The notes beneath the pieces were generated by a model, which saw only the letters and a list, made by a program, of their open reading frames with translations, made no database searches and was not told the origin of the DNA. Both the position numbers and the translations under genes were made by a program. Shown here piece after piece: positions 46,301 through 52,982 of a stretch of 54,488 nt of DNA. The stretch comes from Plakobranchus ocellatus (Eukaryota > Mollusca > Gastropoda > Plakobranchidae): contig BLXT01001622.1 of the NCBI GenBank assembly GCA_019648995.1, positions 166,465 to 220,952 on the forward strand, in the 5' to 3' direction. Numbering within the stretch: the stretch's first letter is position 1; every line of letters starts with the position of its first letter.

Positions 46301-49300
46301 TGCCATGGGCTAGTGATGGAAGAGGTGATGATAAATGTGATGATGATGATGATGATGATGGCTATTGGTGGTAATGGTGCTGCTGCTGCTGCTGATGATG
46401 ATGGCTAGTGGTAATAGTGGTGAAGATGCTGACGACGATGATGCAGCTGGTAAATGGTGGTGATAACTTTTCTTGTCTCTTTTGACTGTCATAACCAGAT
46501 ACATTTACAGTTACATTTACTTTCATTATCATGTGGAGAGAGCATTTTCTCCATGTGATAATGAAAGTAAATAACTCTGAATCTAATAATGTCAACAAGG
46601 CTCGGATCTAGGATCTAATCAAGCTGAATGAAGAAGCTATTTAATAAAAACAAAAAGAAACAATGATAGCAAGTGTGTCGATAATATAGAGTGCAGATCT
46701 AGGTCTGGTGGCAGTGATGATGATGGCTAGTGCACAATAGCAAAAGTGGTGGTGGTGCAGCTGCTGCTGATAGTAATGATGGAGCTGGTGGATGGTGGTG
46801 GTGGTGATGATGATGGATAAGTAGTGGTTATGAATATGATGACCGCGACAGTAGGAAATTGTGGAGACAATGATTGTGGTGGTGTTGGCGACGGCATTGG
46901 AGAAGGAGATGATAAAGATGATGCCAATGATGCTGATTATTAGATGTGATGAATGATGGTGTCAGTGGTGATGGCATTCTAGTTGTGTAATGAGGATGAT
47001 GATGATCCTAAGGATGGTGATGGTGGTGATGATGATGATGATGGTTTAGGGATCGAAACTAGATTACGCCTCTACTGCTAGATCTAGAATCTAGTCTAGA
47101 AGTAGAAGTCTTCATCTGGATATTGTCTTTATAAGACATTTTTAAATGTTGAAAGCTTGGAGTTTTTCATCTTCATAGACAATAGAGCTAGATCGAGAGA
47201 AAAAAATCTAGACCCTGCAGTAGAGAGGGAACACACTATTACTATAAACAAATCGTTAAGTTTAATTAAGACATAGATAGACTCTAGATTTGGATCTAGA
47301 TCTACACTATAATACAATTTTAACAAAGACCCTGTAGCAACTCGCACAAGTCTAGATCTAGGCTAGCCTTTACGGCTAGCCATGTAGCAGATTCTACAAA
47401 CAATCCTGTCAAATAAATTTTAAACAATCTTCATTCCACTGTCTGTAGGTGTGTAGACTGTAGATCTAGACGTTGTCATTTCATTCTTCCATTTTTGTAA
47501 AGTGAGGTTAAACTAACAATTCAAACCTTTCAAGTATTAATAAAGGCAGGTTCTTTCACATCTAAAACGAGTATAAAAACTGCATATATAATGATATGGT
47601 AAAAAACTGATTAATGCACAAATATAGGTTTTAAAAACACAAAACACTGTAACACTCCAAGAGCAAAATTAAACAAGCGGCCATTTTCGTCTGTAAACAA
47701 TGGGATTGACCACATACAACACGTGGGCATGGCCTTTGCTAGCAGGCTCAGAAATTGACTCGTGCATGTCCTCTTCTCATAGTAGTCCTTGGCAGGTACA
47801 TTTGCCTGTAAATAGTGTATGTAAAGGTTGATTAAAATGAACTTATTCTTGGAGCCATAAGGAGTTTGCCTAGCTTGGACTTCTATGTGAATTAATTTTT
47901 ATTGGTTATATATGAACTTATTCTTGGAGCGCTAAGGAGTTTGCCTAGCTTGGACTTCTATGTGAATTAATTTTTATTGGTTATATATGAACTTATTCTT
48001 GGAGCCATAAGGAGTTTGCCTTGCTTAGACTTTTATGTTAATAGATTTTTTTGGGGTCACAATGAATGTACCTTTCTATGGTGATATCTCTTTTTCCTGT
48101 TTTTTTTTTTTTTTTGTTTTTTTAAAATTTTTTTTTTTAATGTTCTTTATTTCTTCTCTTTTACACCTTTCAGTTTCAAGCTGAGCAGGGATATGGATGT
48201 ATTCTTTTCTTATATAGTCTTGTACTTTCTAGAACTATTCCAAAGTAAGTTTATTCAACATTTTTTTTTTCTTTTGCTCATGCTTTTCACTAATATTTTG
48301 ATTCTGCTTTTGTGCTTCTTAGCTCATTCTAGTTATGAGTGATATTATATACTTAGAGGTTCTAAATTTTTTTTTTATTATCACAAGGACGGGCTGAAAA
48401 GTAATGGTTTTGCTGGTAACCCCCCCCCCCCAAAAAAAAAATATGTTCACAGCTATTTCATTGTGAAATGTACCAAAAGAAAGCTCAACCTCATAGCGGT
48501 GCAATGCATAACTTATTTCTAGAGGCAAACCCTGGCCTTGTCGAAGCACAGCTGCCAAAGATAAACAAGTTGACACATGCATTTGGCAAAAAAGTTTATA
48601 GTTTGTTCCCTTCACCAAATCAAAAATTGTCCTCAACACCTTTATTAGTTTTGTAGCATTTCAGTTTGGGAAATAAGAAGTCACTTGAGGCAAGGTCAGG
48701 GCTGTAAAACGGATGTCGTAAAATGGAGAAATTCATTTTCCTTAACTCAAGGGGACGCAGGCTTTAAGTGTCAGCTGATTCCAGGAGATGGATGATTTTG
48801 CCCTATTTTAAAAAAAGTGGCCTGATTTTGTTTTTAAAGCTTTTTAAGTTTCGTTCTCTGCATTTTCAAACTCAATTTTAGATCTTTACAAACATATAAT
48901 AGGATTTTCGAACATATAGATTTTGAATTTTACATGAATTTTTTTCATTGCATAAAGAAAAGTAAAAAAATGTTTTCTTTTTTTTACAGACATAATTTTC
49001 AATGGAAAAAAATGTATAGAGCAAAGAAAACATTTTCATAAACAAAAAAATGAAGATATGGTTCGCATAACAAATCAGATCAATTTTATAATACTCCAAG
49101 GGTATTGTCAACATAATTTCAAGCTTTGAAGGTCTAGCAATCCTGGAAAAACTTCTGACGGGTCACCATTCTAGACCTAACTTTGAAATTTGCGCCACTG
49201 CTTAGGCCTTATACAAAAATAAACGAAACAGGCTTATAATGCATTATTTACAGTCGAAACGAGCATAAAACTGTAAAACAATAGTTGAAGTAAAGTTCAG

Positions 49301-52300
49301 AAGTAGTCTCCCGTTTTCGCTTGTAGCCATAACAACAAAAAAAAATTGTAAAAGGCATCGGACACCCATGTACAATGCGTCTTTTTAGCCTGTGTTATCA
49401 TCGGACACCGTGTCGGATGTGTCTCTTTTGAGTTAAAGCATCATCTTCAGTCTGTTGACTTCTATGTGGCCTACTTTAGTCATGCTTCAATACTACATGT
49501 TTGCCAGGGCGCTCACACCTGATCCAAGCTCTAAGCTTTTGAAAAGTTACATTGTATTGGTGTGAATTCACCGTCTTGCCTTGTTTTAAAATTCAAAATG
49601 AATAATACCTTCAGAGTTCCAGAAAACTGTGAGTAGAACTTTTCTAGTGGAGGCTACAACTTTGAAGTTCCCAGTGACACTGAGTTCTTGTGTCTCAGTC
49701 ATAGTAGGTACGCCAACCAAAATTTTTATAAGGATATGAGCAAACTATTTTCACCATGACCTTTTTCAGCTCGAAAAAAACATTTAATGTAGTGTATTAA
49801 ACATAGCTGTAGCTTAAGACACAAAAAAGTTTTGAGTTTTGAACAATTTATATTTCATTTTGTAATTAGATATTGTCCCAATATAACCAGTGCCTAAGAC
49901 CATTTTTCAAAGGATGTAATTTAAAAAATGTGAGTGTGACAATCAAGAAATTAACTCTGTGCACAACAAAGTCAACAATTATTTTGCTAAATTTTTTCTG
50001 TGACACTGAAATGCACAGTTTTGTAGATATTGTTGCAAGAAGTGGCCTCAAAAGATAAATTTATTTAACTTTTTCTAGCAGAATCTACATATTTTGGGTT
50101 TGCGATCACTTTAGAAAAATCCTATGTATAAATCACATCGTCAATACTATATAAATTAATTTGATGAACATAAGACCTTACGTTACGTTTATAATTTCAG
50201 ATAAAAAGTATTGTTTTGTGGGCACAATGACTGATTAAGAATTTACCCATAGATCGATTTTGTGTTCATAACTTTTCCCTATCTCTAATGAACAGTAAAA
50301 AGGAACCAAAAAAAAAAATGGGCCCCCAAGAAATATCAGTATGTAGGCCTTGGTATCTAAAATATATACATAACATGTTCTAATGCAAATTTCTTTATGT
50401 TTTAAGTTTAAAACTCTTAACAGTTACAAAGACAAACTATCATGGAATAACATCTGGCATGAGAAAGTAGGCCAAATAGTTGAATGCTATTGCTACACGT
50501 TGAAAGTGACATAGCTGACCTGTATAACATTCCTTGATGTAGATCTAGATCTTTAAATTAAACTTAGTTCCAAGGGCTTTTGAGCTCCTAATATATCTTG
50601 AAAAAATTACTGATTTTTAATAGAAAAATGTGTAGATTTTTATATTCAGATTGAGATTTACTGTCCAGATCTCTATTCAAGAATGGCATTGAACAGAGAG
50701 AGTAGTTCTATTTTAAGCATGTGTCTACACATGGTACTGAGATTATTTTGACTGATGAACTTGTTAATTCTGTATGTTCTTTTACCTTTCCAGGGTTTTT
50801 CTATCTTTAAAAAACAAAAACAAAGCGAAAAAAAAACCAATTCATAACTCTTTTGATGCTCATGAAATATTCAAACGTAAAGAAAAAAAGAATATAATAA
50901 TGTGAATTATTATAGTGTAGAATATGTCAGGTTAAGAAAGTGTTACGATAAATCTATCAGGCTATGTCTTTCATGTATATTTTATAATTCACAAAGGTAG
51001 CATTCCTTTTTTTTTTTACCTATTTAAAAAAAATTTAAACTGTTTCCAATTACCATGCACTTGCGTACAGAAACTCTTTGGAGCACTTTTCATAAGCTAT
51101 AAAAATTCTTTTGTCTCTGTTGTTAGTATCTTACAAAAATGTAATTTTATGAGGATTATATTTGGAGTTAGTCAATTTAAAAAATTGCTTTCTGGAATAT
51201 TTATTTAAATATGGCTTCCTGAAAATGGCCCAATCAACTTTTGTGCCAGAAAAGGAAATGCTCTTCTTTTAAAATTTCAAAATTGCATAACTTTCGTGAA
51301 TAATAAGGTCCATTGTCAAAATTGATATCGACTTTTAAGGTATTAAAAGTTTATTTAAGACATGTTTAAAAAAAGTCTTTATCTTGGGGCTTTTCAATTT
51401 TGAATTTCATCCTAAACTCGCCCATTTGGTATACTCCTTTACATAAACTTTGTTGTCAACTTTTCATAAACTGTAAAAATACTTTTCTTACCATTTTTAA
51501 TGTTTGGTAAAAATGTACTCCTAGGAGTCTGAGAATAAAAAATTGGGCTTTTAACACTTCTGCTAGGATGATCCCATAAATTGATCTCCAGGGAGGACCA
51601 TTATTACTGTTGCCAACTGAAGAGCTATACGGTCAATGTTAAGTCTATGAACAATACTGCTTTTCATTTGGCTAAGGCAGATTAAGTTTTTAGTTTTCAA
51701 CTGTACTGGGGTTTGATTGTTATTGTACCAAGGTTGTTGAAACAGAGATCTTCCCACTTGGTTATATGTGTTTGACCAGTAGTTGCTAGCATTGGCCAGC
51801 TGAGAAATCAGCGTGCATAACGTGATCACTGGCCCATCCGCATGATACTTTGTTTCATTTGGCTCCACCCAGAATTACTGTGGTTTAATTGGCAGCTGGA
51901 GTTTTTTAACTTTGGATGATACGGCATTTTTGAAAAATTCAATGGTGCATAGATAAACAAAAACTTTTTTTTCACTTCTTTAAAGTTGTATAGATTTCCT
52001 ATGATAAACTTAATTTTCATAAAATACAAAAAAGTAATGTCACATAATTTTTTACGATACTGCTCTTCAATTGGCTGCAGCAAACATTTATACTGTTATT
52101 CCAACAGTTATCCCTCCTGACAGAAAAAAAAAATAATCAGGGAATTAATTTTAACTGGTGACTTTATTAAAGCTGATGTGCAAAAGAAAATTTTAACATT
52201 TACAGTCTTTTATAAATTAAAATCTATCATTTGCTTTCTCTTCCATCCATAGACTAAATATTTAGTAAATGCTAGATCTGAACATTTCTGTCCAACATTC

Positions 52301-52982
52301 AAGTGAATATAAGTCAGTTGTGAGATTGCAACTTGGCAGATCTCAATAAAACTATCTCTTAACTATTATTTTATGTACAAAAGGATGACAAATTTGTCTA
52401 GCTTATGATAAAGTTGAGCAATTCTGAAATTGGATTTTATCAATCAAATTTAGATAATATTGGATATAAAAATTAGTGCTAGAGTAAGATAAGTTTAATA
52501 TGCAAAATACAATCCAGGACTAAGTTTTTAAAAAAATCACTTGTTACACAAGGTCTTTTATAATATTTTTCATTTGGAGAGATAGGTTCAGGAGCTTAAT
52601 CAGAGATCTTTTACTTTGATAGACTTTAATGCCTATTTTCACATGAATTTACTAGAAATAAATGGAAATATCTGAGAACTAAATTATTCTTCTCCACAGG
52701 AATTTTACATAATTATTATTAGTCAACCCTCCCCTAAATTGATTTGAATGTGCATTTCCAGTGCCTTTGTTAATCTTCAGTTTGCAACAAGTCATTTTTA
52801 CCATGTTACTTTCATGTTACAGAGTAAGAGAAGACCTGCAGGCTGACCATGAATCAAAAATAAAGCTTCTGTCAGACATGGAAGACTTGTCCCAGGCCCT
52901 GATCAACTTGGCTTTGACAGGACGGGCTACGCCCTACATGCACAACGGGGAGCTATTGTATGATAGCAAGGGCCAGTTGATG
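21702..52982 (+). CDS. MINDY4B: MINDY-4B-like gene, nine exons, 3' end outside window
   Basis: Spliced coding region: join(21702..21797, 26429..26558, 27569..27657, 30441..30560, 30943..31040, 37023..37188, 39765..39830, 48174..48244, 52823..52982), about 332 codons, all junctions in phase with AG/GT borders. MINDY proteins are cysteine deubiquitinases preferring K48-linked chains. Recognisable blocks in order are GGTPISLETAI, LRKIVYGSAIHSF..EW, the active-site block CGSRGLALCVQSYMLKHMIF, ALVGAISEMLWQAGE, YEDLQQFVKRNL, GYGCILFLYSLVLSRT and LINLALTGRATPYMHNGEL. Family members read GGPCG at the active site; here the Cys position is Arg, so the product should be catalytically dead, as in vertebrate MINDY-4B. 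The catalytic His and C-terminal half of the fold lie beyond the window. No stop or frameshift was seen in any exon. The choice of 4B over 4 rests on the lost Cys and remembered similarity and needs a phylogeny. Confidence 0.8.
24558..24730 (+). repeat. Compound microsatellite (CAAA)n (CAG)n (CAA)n (ATA)n
   Basis: Successive runs of aaac/acaa, cagcagcag, acaacaac and ataataat. Several long artificial open frames arise from it. Confidence 0.95.
25136..25678 (+). repeat. 138 bp direct repeats 405 bp apart
   Basis: 25136-25273 and 25541-25678 match at all but one base (ctctTaaa versus ctctAaaa). The 267 bp between them are single-copy here. A tandem duplication or a mini-LTR arrangement would both give this layout; the repeat starts ctagttgtgtag. 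Confidence 0.9.
26429..26558 (+). CDS. MINDY4B: MINDY-4B-like exon 2
   Basis: The acceptor is ttgattgcag and the donor is gtaaat after ACT AGA G. It encodes a proline-rich linker (RSVAPENPLLSG..., VQTFYVDNWPP) typical of the less conserved region before the MINDY catalytic fold. It enters in phase 0 and leaves with one extra base, which completes a Gly with exon 3. Confidence 0.75.
26559..27568 (+). other. Intron 2 of MINDY-4B-like gene
   Basis: One kb. It holds a two-copy tandem of about 62 bp (around 26620-26740; aaaataaaattat...gt.att) and a SINE on the minus strand. Confidence 0.6.
27275..27441 (-). repeat. tRNA-derived SINE (copy 2)
   Basis: The minus strand has ggtggcacaggggatagcc (A box region), cgagtccgagcccc (B box) and a tail gcatgaaagcctgagatcac...ctggctata. 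The tail matches copy 1 at 7600-7755. Much more GC-rich than its surroundings. The promoter boxes are diverged. Confidence 0.6.
27569..27657 (+). CDS. MINDY4B: MINDY-4B-like exon 3
   Basis: The acceptor is ttttttataG and the donor is gtaagt. It encodes GDTIVFPSQPGN and then GGTPISLETAI, the segment leading into the conserved 'LRKIVYGS' block of MINDY-4/4B proteins. Its phase agrees with both neighbours. Confidence 0.8.
27658..30440 (+). other. Intron 3 of MINDY-4B-like gene
   Basis: 2.8 kb, mostly occupied by a minus-strand LINE remnant. It also has a GC-rich patch (29535-29625) and an A-rich tract (30180-30210). Confidence 0.6.
28480..30100 (-). mobile_element. LINE remnant, region after the reverse transcriptase
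   Basis: The minus strand reads, in order, FKRKWLGVPLSLTDVAMYFG, then MIEEYKCGKARLMTMFENLE and DPAMRSIQPQLTTGRK (30095-29808). TEHILSS and a degraded stretch follow, then IEIGARGLVGTSIYNLLSKL and SINGQRRNKALKALAVNAEN (about 28660-28500). This order (RKWLGVP, EEYK.GK.RL, EHILS.C, VEVGARGF..S) is that of the post-RT region of a non-LTR element widespread in aquatic invertebrates. Frames are broken many times, and 29340-29800 is unrecognisable or inserted. Confidence 0.65.
30441..30560 (+). CDS. MINDY4B: MINDY-4B-like exon 4 (start of catalytic fold)
   Basis: Acceptor cctttgcag, donor gtaatt, 40 whole codons. It encodes DLRKIVYGSAIHSFTREW and a segment ending YGIQTLR. The family equivalent is a 'LYGSAxxxFxxEW..QGF.F....LxYGLxQxxGGPCG' stretch. 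The exon ends just before the active-site motif. Confidence 0.85.
30561..30942 (+). other. Intron 4 of MINDY-4B-like gene
   Basis: A short 382 bp intron with a T-rich 3' end; nothing else seen. Confidence 0.8.
30943..31040 (+). CDS. MINDY4B: MINDY-4B-like exon 5, active-site motif with Cys replaced
   Basis: Acceptor cttttcaaag, donor gtgagt, phase 0 in and two bases out. It opens CGSRGLALCVQSYMLKHMIF. Aligned to the GGPCGVLAxVQAxxLxxLLF block of active MINDY enzymes, Gly-2 and the Val-Gln are kept while the nucleophilic Cys becomes Arg. The other two Cys in the exon do not fall at the active-site position. Confidence 0.88.
32609..36418 (+). pseudogene. Decayed large transposase-like gene with RAG1/Transib-like layout
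   Basis: Collinear plus-strand pieces. (1) 32609-33301, one frame interrupted by TGA at 32852: basic N-terminus ending with KLTKEQTLAMKEKLGMTWQQ. (2) 34980-35162: LVNKLLDSYSERKMLTWRSD and GIPEKEICVKIGGDPG. (3) 35287-35500: NIQVFLNRDYDLLCKVYGLS and TCLRCLM. (4) 35584-35772: VPPYLHILLSIVLKHHKHLE. (5) 35892-36230, with one frameshift: RGSFIGNHCHK, and MTTYRRMYSGKIT. (6) 36231-36418: PKQHILESHC, a TGA, then LGLLGEQRKE. Known DDE transposases of Transib/RAG1 type carry Asp, Asp-x19-CxxC, HxxxxH and Glu in this order. Here an Asp precedes CxxC by 18 residues, HILESH gives HxxxxH, and Glu follows 17 and 21 residues later. The pieces look like a family recurring in marine invertebrates, but its name is not known to me. 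Confidence 0.6.
33990..35010 (+). repeat. About 1 kb repeat, inverted copy at 49690-50760
   Basis: Many shared blocks in reverse complement, such as gccattcttgaat, gtaaatctcaatct, agatctagatct, ggttccttttcactgttca/ggttccttttactgttca, aagctacagctatgt and gaaaaagctca. Identity is roughly 75-80% by eye. It lies between pieces 1 and 2 of the transposase-like gene, so it may be an intron or internal part of that element. Confidence 0.75.
37023..37188 (+). CDS. MINDY4B: MINDY-4B-like exon 6
   Basis: The acceptor is tgctatcaccag and the donor is gtgagg. It completes a Gly codon from exon 5 and encodes ALVPNDFERRRALVGAISEM, then LWQAGEG, CCVCLKEEEVCFGPNYRY and SVTEK. The 'ALxxAxxxxLWxAGE...VxL' pattern is the helix-strand segment following the active-site helix in MINDY proteins. 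It lies 6 kb after exon 5 because of a large transposon in intron 5. Confidence 0.88.
37189..39764 (+). other. Intron 6 of MINDY-4B-like gene
   Basis: 2.6 kb. It contains a TTAA-flanked element (37531-38209); otherwise AT-rich with no gene seen. Confidence 0.7.
37531..38209. mobile_element. TTAA-flanked MITE-like element
   Basis: TTAA at 37531 and 38206. The termini CTCTCTGACTACC and (reverse complement of right end) CTCACTGGCTGC are imperfect inverted repeats resembling other TTAA elements here. Non-coding, with AGATCT words inside (37728-37780). Confidence 0.55.
39765..39830 (+). CDS. MINDY4B: MINDY-4B-like exon 7
   Basis: A 22-codon exon between the acceptor attttttcttag and the donor gtaatt. 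It encodes LHLYEFKKYEDLQQFVKRNL, matching the family pattern 'LxxYEDLxxFLxxxLxQF'. Phase 0 on both sides. Confidence 0.85.
40560..41520 (+). repeat. About 0.95 kb dispersed repeat, copy 1
   Basis: Shares with 53395-54195, in the same orientation, ordered blocks such as gtgcaagttcg, attagtcact, aaaaagcagacct, gctcattt, gcaacaatctgat, ccagtagatct and tcaagatctt. Non-coding; the class is unknown. Confidence 0.65.
41866..42126. mobile_element. 261 bp TTAA MITE
   Basis: TTAA at both ends with inverted termini CCTTTTCAGTATGC and TCTTTTCAGGACGC. The internal motif gcgtcc(t/c)(g)aaaa(g) repeats three times (42018, 42064, 42109). Non-coding. Confidence 0.65.
43160..43300 (+). repeat. (GA)n microsatellite containing an assembly gap
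   Basis: A purine (ga/ggga) repeat with N bases at 43186-43212. The gap is probably a collapsed repeat. Confidence 0.95.
44042..44098 (+). repeat. 28 bp tandem duplication
   Basis: catctaaatagtcaaaatga followed by aaagtaaa occurs twice in a row without change. Confidence 0.9.
44255..44520 (+). repeat. Dispersed repeat ending in (GAT)n, copy 1
   Basis: Shares gataacttttc, ttttgactgtcataacca, gagcattttct, ccatg.tgataatgaaag and ggatctaatcaa with 46465-46725 in the same orientation. Both copies run into (gat)n/(ggt)n arrays, the form of a small retroposon with a microsatellite tail. Confidence 0.65.
45120..45197. mobile_element. Very short TTAA element remnant
   Basis: TTAACTCTTTGTGTCCGGA at the left and, reversed, TTAACTCAATAACTCCGAA at the right, only 78 bp in all. 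The ends resemble the other TTAA elements. Chance is not excluded. Confidence 0.4.
46320..47045 (+). repeat. (GAT)n/(GGT)n microsatellites with dispersed repeat copy 2
   Basis: Arrays of gatgatgat, gctgctgct and ggtggtggt at 46325-46460 and 46710-47045 flank the second copy (46465-46725) of the repeat described at 44255. Several artificial His/Ser-rich frames arise on the minus strand. Confidence 0.85.
47838..48060 (+). repeat. 75 bp tandem repeat, three copies
   Basis: Units start with aacttattcttggagc at about 47840, 47915 and 47990. Copies 1 and 2 are nearly identical; copy 3 decays at its end. It ends about 110 bp before the exon 8 acceptor. Confidence 0.9.
48174..48244 (+). CDS. MINDY4B: MINDY-4B-like exon 8
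   Basis: The acceptor is cacctttcag after a long T tract and the donor is gtaagt. It encodes FQAEQGYGCILFLYSLVLSR, equivalent to the 'F..GPYGCILLLYSxxLSRT' strand of the family. It leaves two bases that are completed by exon 9 as Lys. Confidence 0.87.
48388..49700 (-). pseudogene. mariner-type transposase pseudogene, 5'-truncated, split by a TTAA element
   Basis: The minus strand reads FKVVASTRKVLLTVFWNSEG at about 49660, then LKHD-stop-SRPHRSQQTEDDAL near 49480-49440 (the HDNARPH catalytic Asp block, with the Asn codon changed to TAA). After the inserted element it continues MNFSILRHPFYSPDLASSDF and LFPKLK near 48725-48670 (the YSPDLAPSD block with the third catalytic Asp). These are mariner/SETMAR-type hallmarks. 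The 3' end probably lies at the ggctgaaaagtaatgg motif (48391). The N-terminal half is missing; sequence past 49700 belongs to another repeat. Confidence 0.78.
48742..49436. mobile_element. TTAA element inserted in the mariner
   Basis: TTAA at 48742 and 49433 flank termini CTCAAGGGGACGC and (reversed) CTCAAAAGAGACAC. Removing the insert with one TTAA restores the mariner frame: GAT GAT GCT TTA AGG AAA, between SQQTEDDAL and the SPDLAS block. Non-coding interior. Confidence 0.8.
49690..50760 (-). repeat. Inverted copy of the 34.0-35.0 kb repeat
   Basis: Collinear in reverse complement with 33990-35010. It ends at the junction with the truncated mariner, near ggcgtacctactatgac. Confidence 0.75.
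52823..52982 (+). CDS. MINDY4B: MINDY-4B-like exon 9 (last in window)
   Basis: Acceptor tcatgttacag, donor gtcagt. It encodes VREDLQADHESKIKLLSDME followed by LSQALINLALTGRATPYMHN and GELLYDSKGQLM. 'NLxLTGRAxxxxxNGxxxxDS' is a hallmark stretch of MINDY-4 type proteins. The next exons, expected to carry the catalytic His region, are past position 54488. Confidence 0.87.

Larger units (their letters stand above)
39831..48173 (+). other. Intron 7 of MINDY-4B-like gene
   Basis: 8.3 kb, the largest intron. It holds a 0.95 kb dispersed repeat, two TTAA elements, a (GA)n tract with an N gap, two copies of a repeat ending in (GAT)n, AGATCT clusters (47080-47480) and a 75 bp tandem repeat. No additional coding exon is needed to join exons 7 and 8. 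Confidence 0.7.
48245..52822 (+). other. Intron 8 of MINDY-4B-like gene
   Basis: 4.6 kb. It holds the mariner pseudogene with a nested TTAA element (48388-49700), the inverted copy of the 1 kb repeat (49690-50760), and 2 kb of AT-rich DNA. The latter includes minus frames at 51563-52083 that I do not recognise. Confidence 0.7.

Noticed and set aside
46310..46927. His/Ser-rich minus-strand frames
   Set aside because: Products of (GAT)n and (GGT)n arrays.
24558..47045. CRISPR array or bacterial features
   Set aside because: All short repeats are microsatellites or local tandem copies without regular unique spacers, and the sequence is plainly eukaryotic.
48319..48639. 106-codon minus frame near 48.5 kb
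   Set aside because: It runs out of frame with the mariner motifs and across a C/A homopolymer; part of the mariner remnant, not a separate gene.
51563..52083. Minus frames reading MEPNETKYHADGPVITLC and neighbours
   Set aside because: Looked protein-like at first, but no recognisable family, frameshifted and AT-rich; left as unassigned intron sequence.
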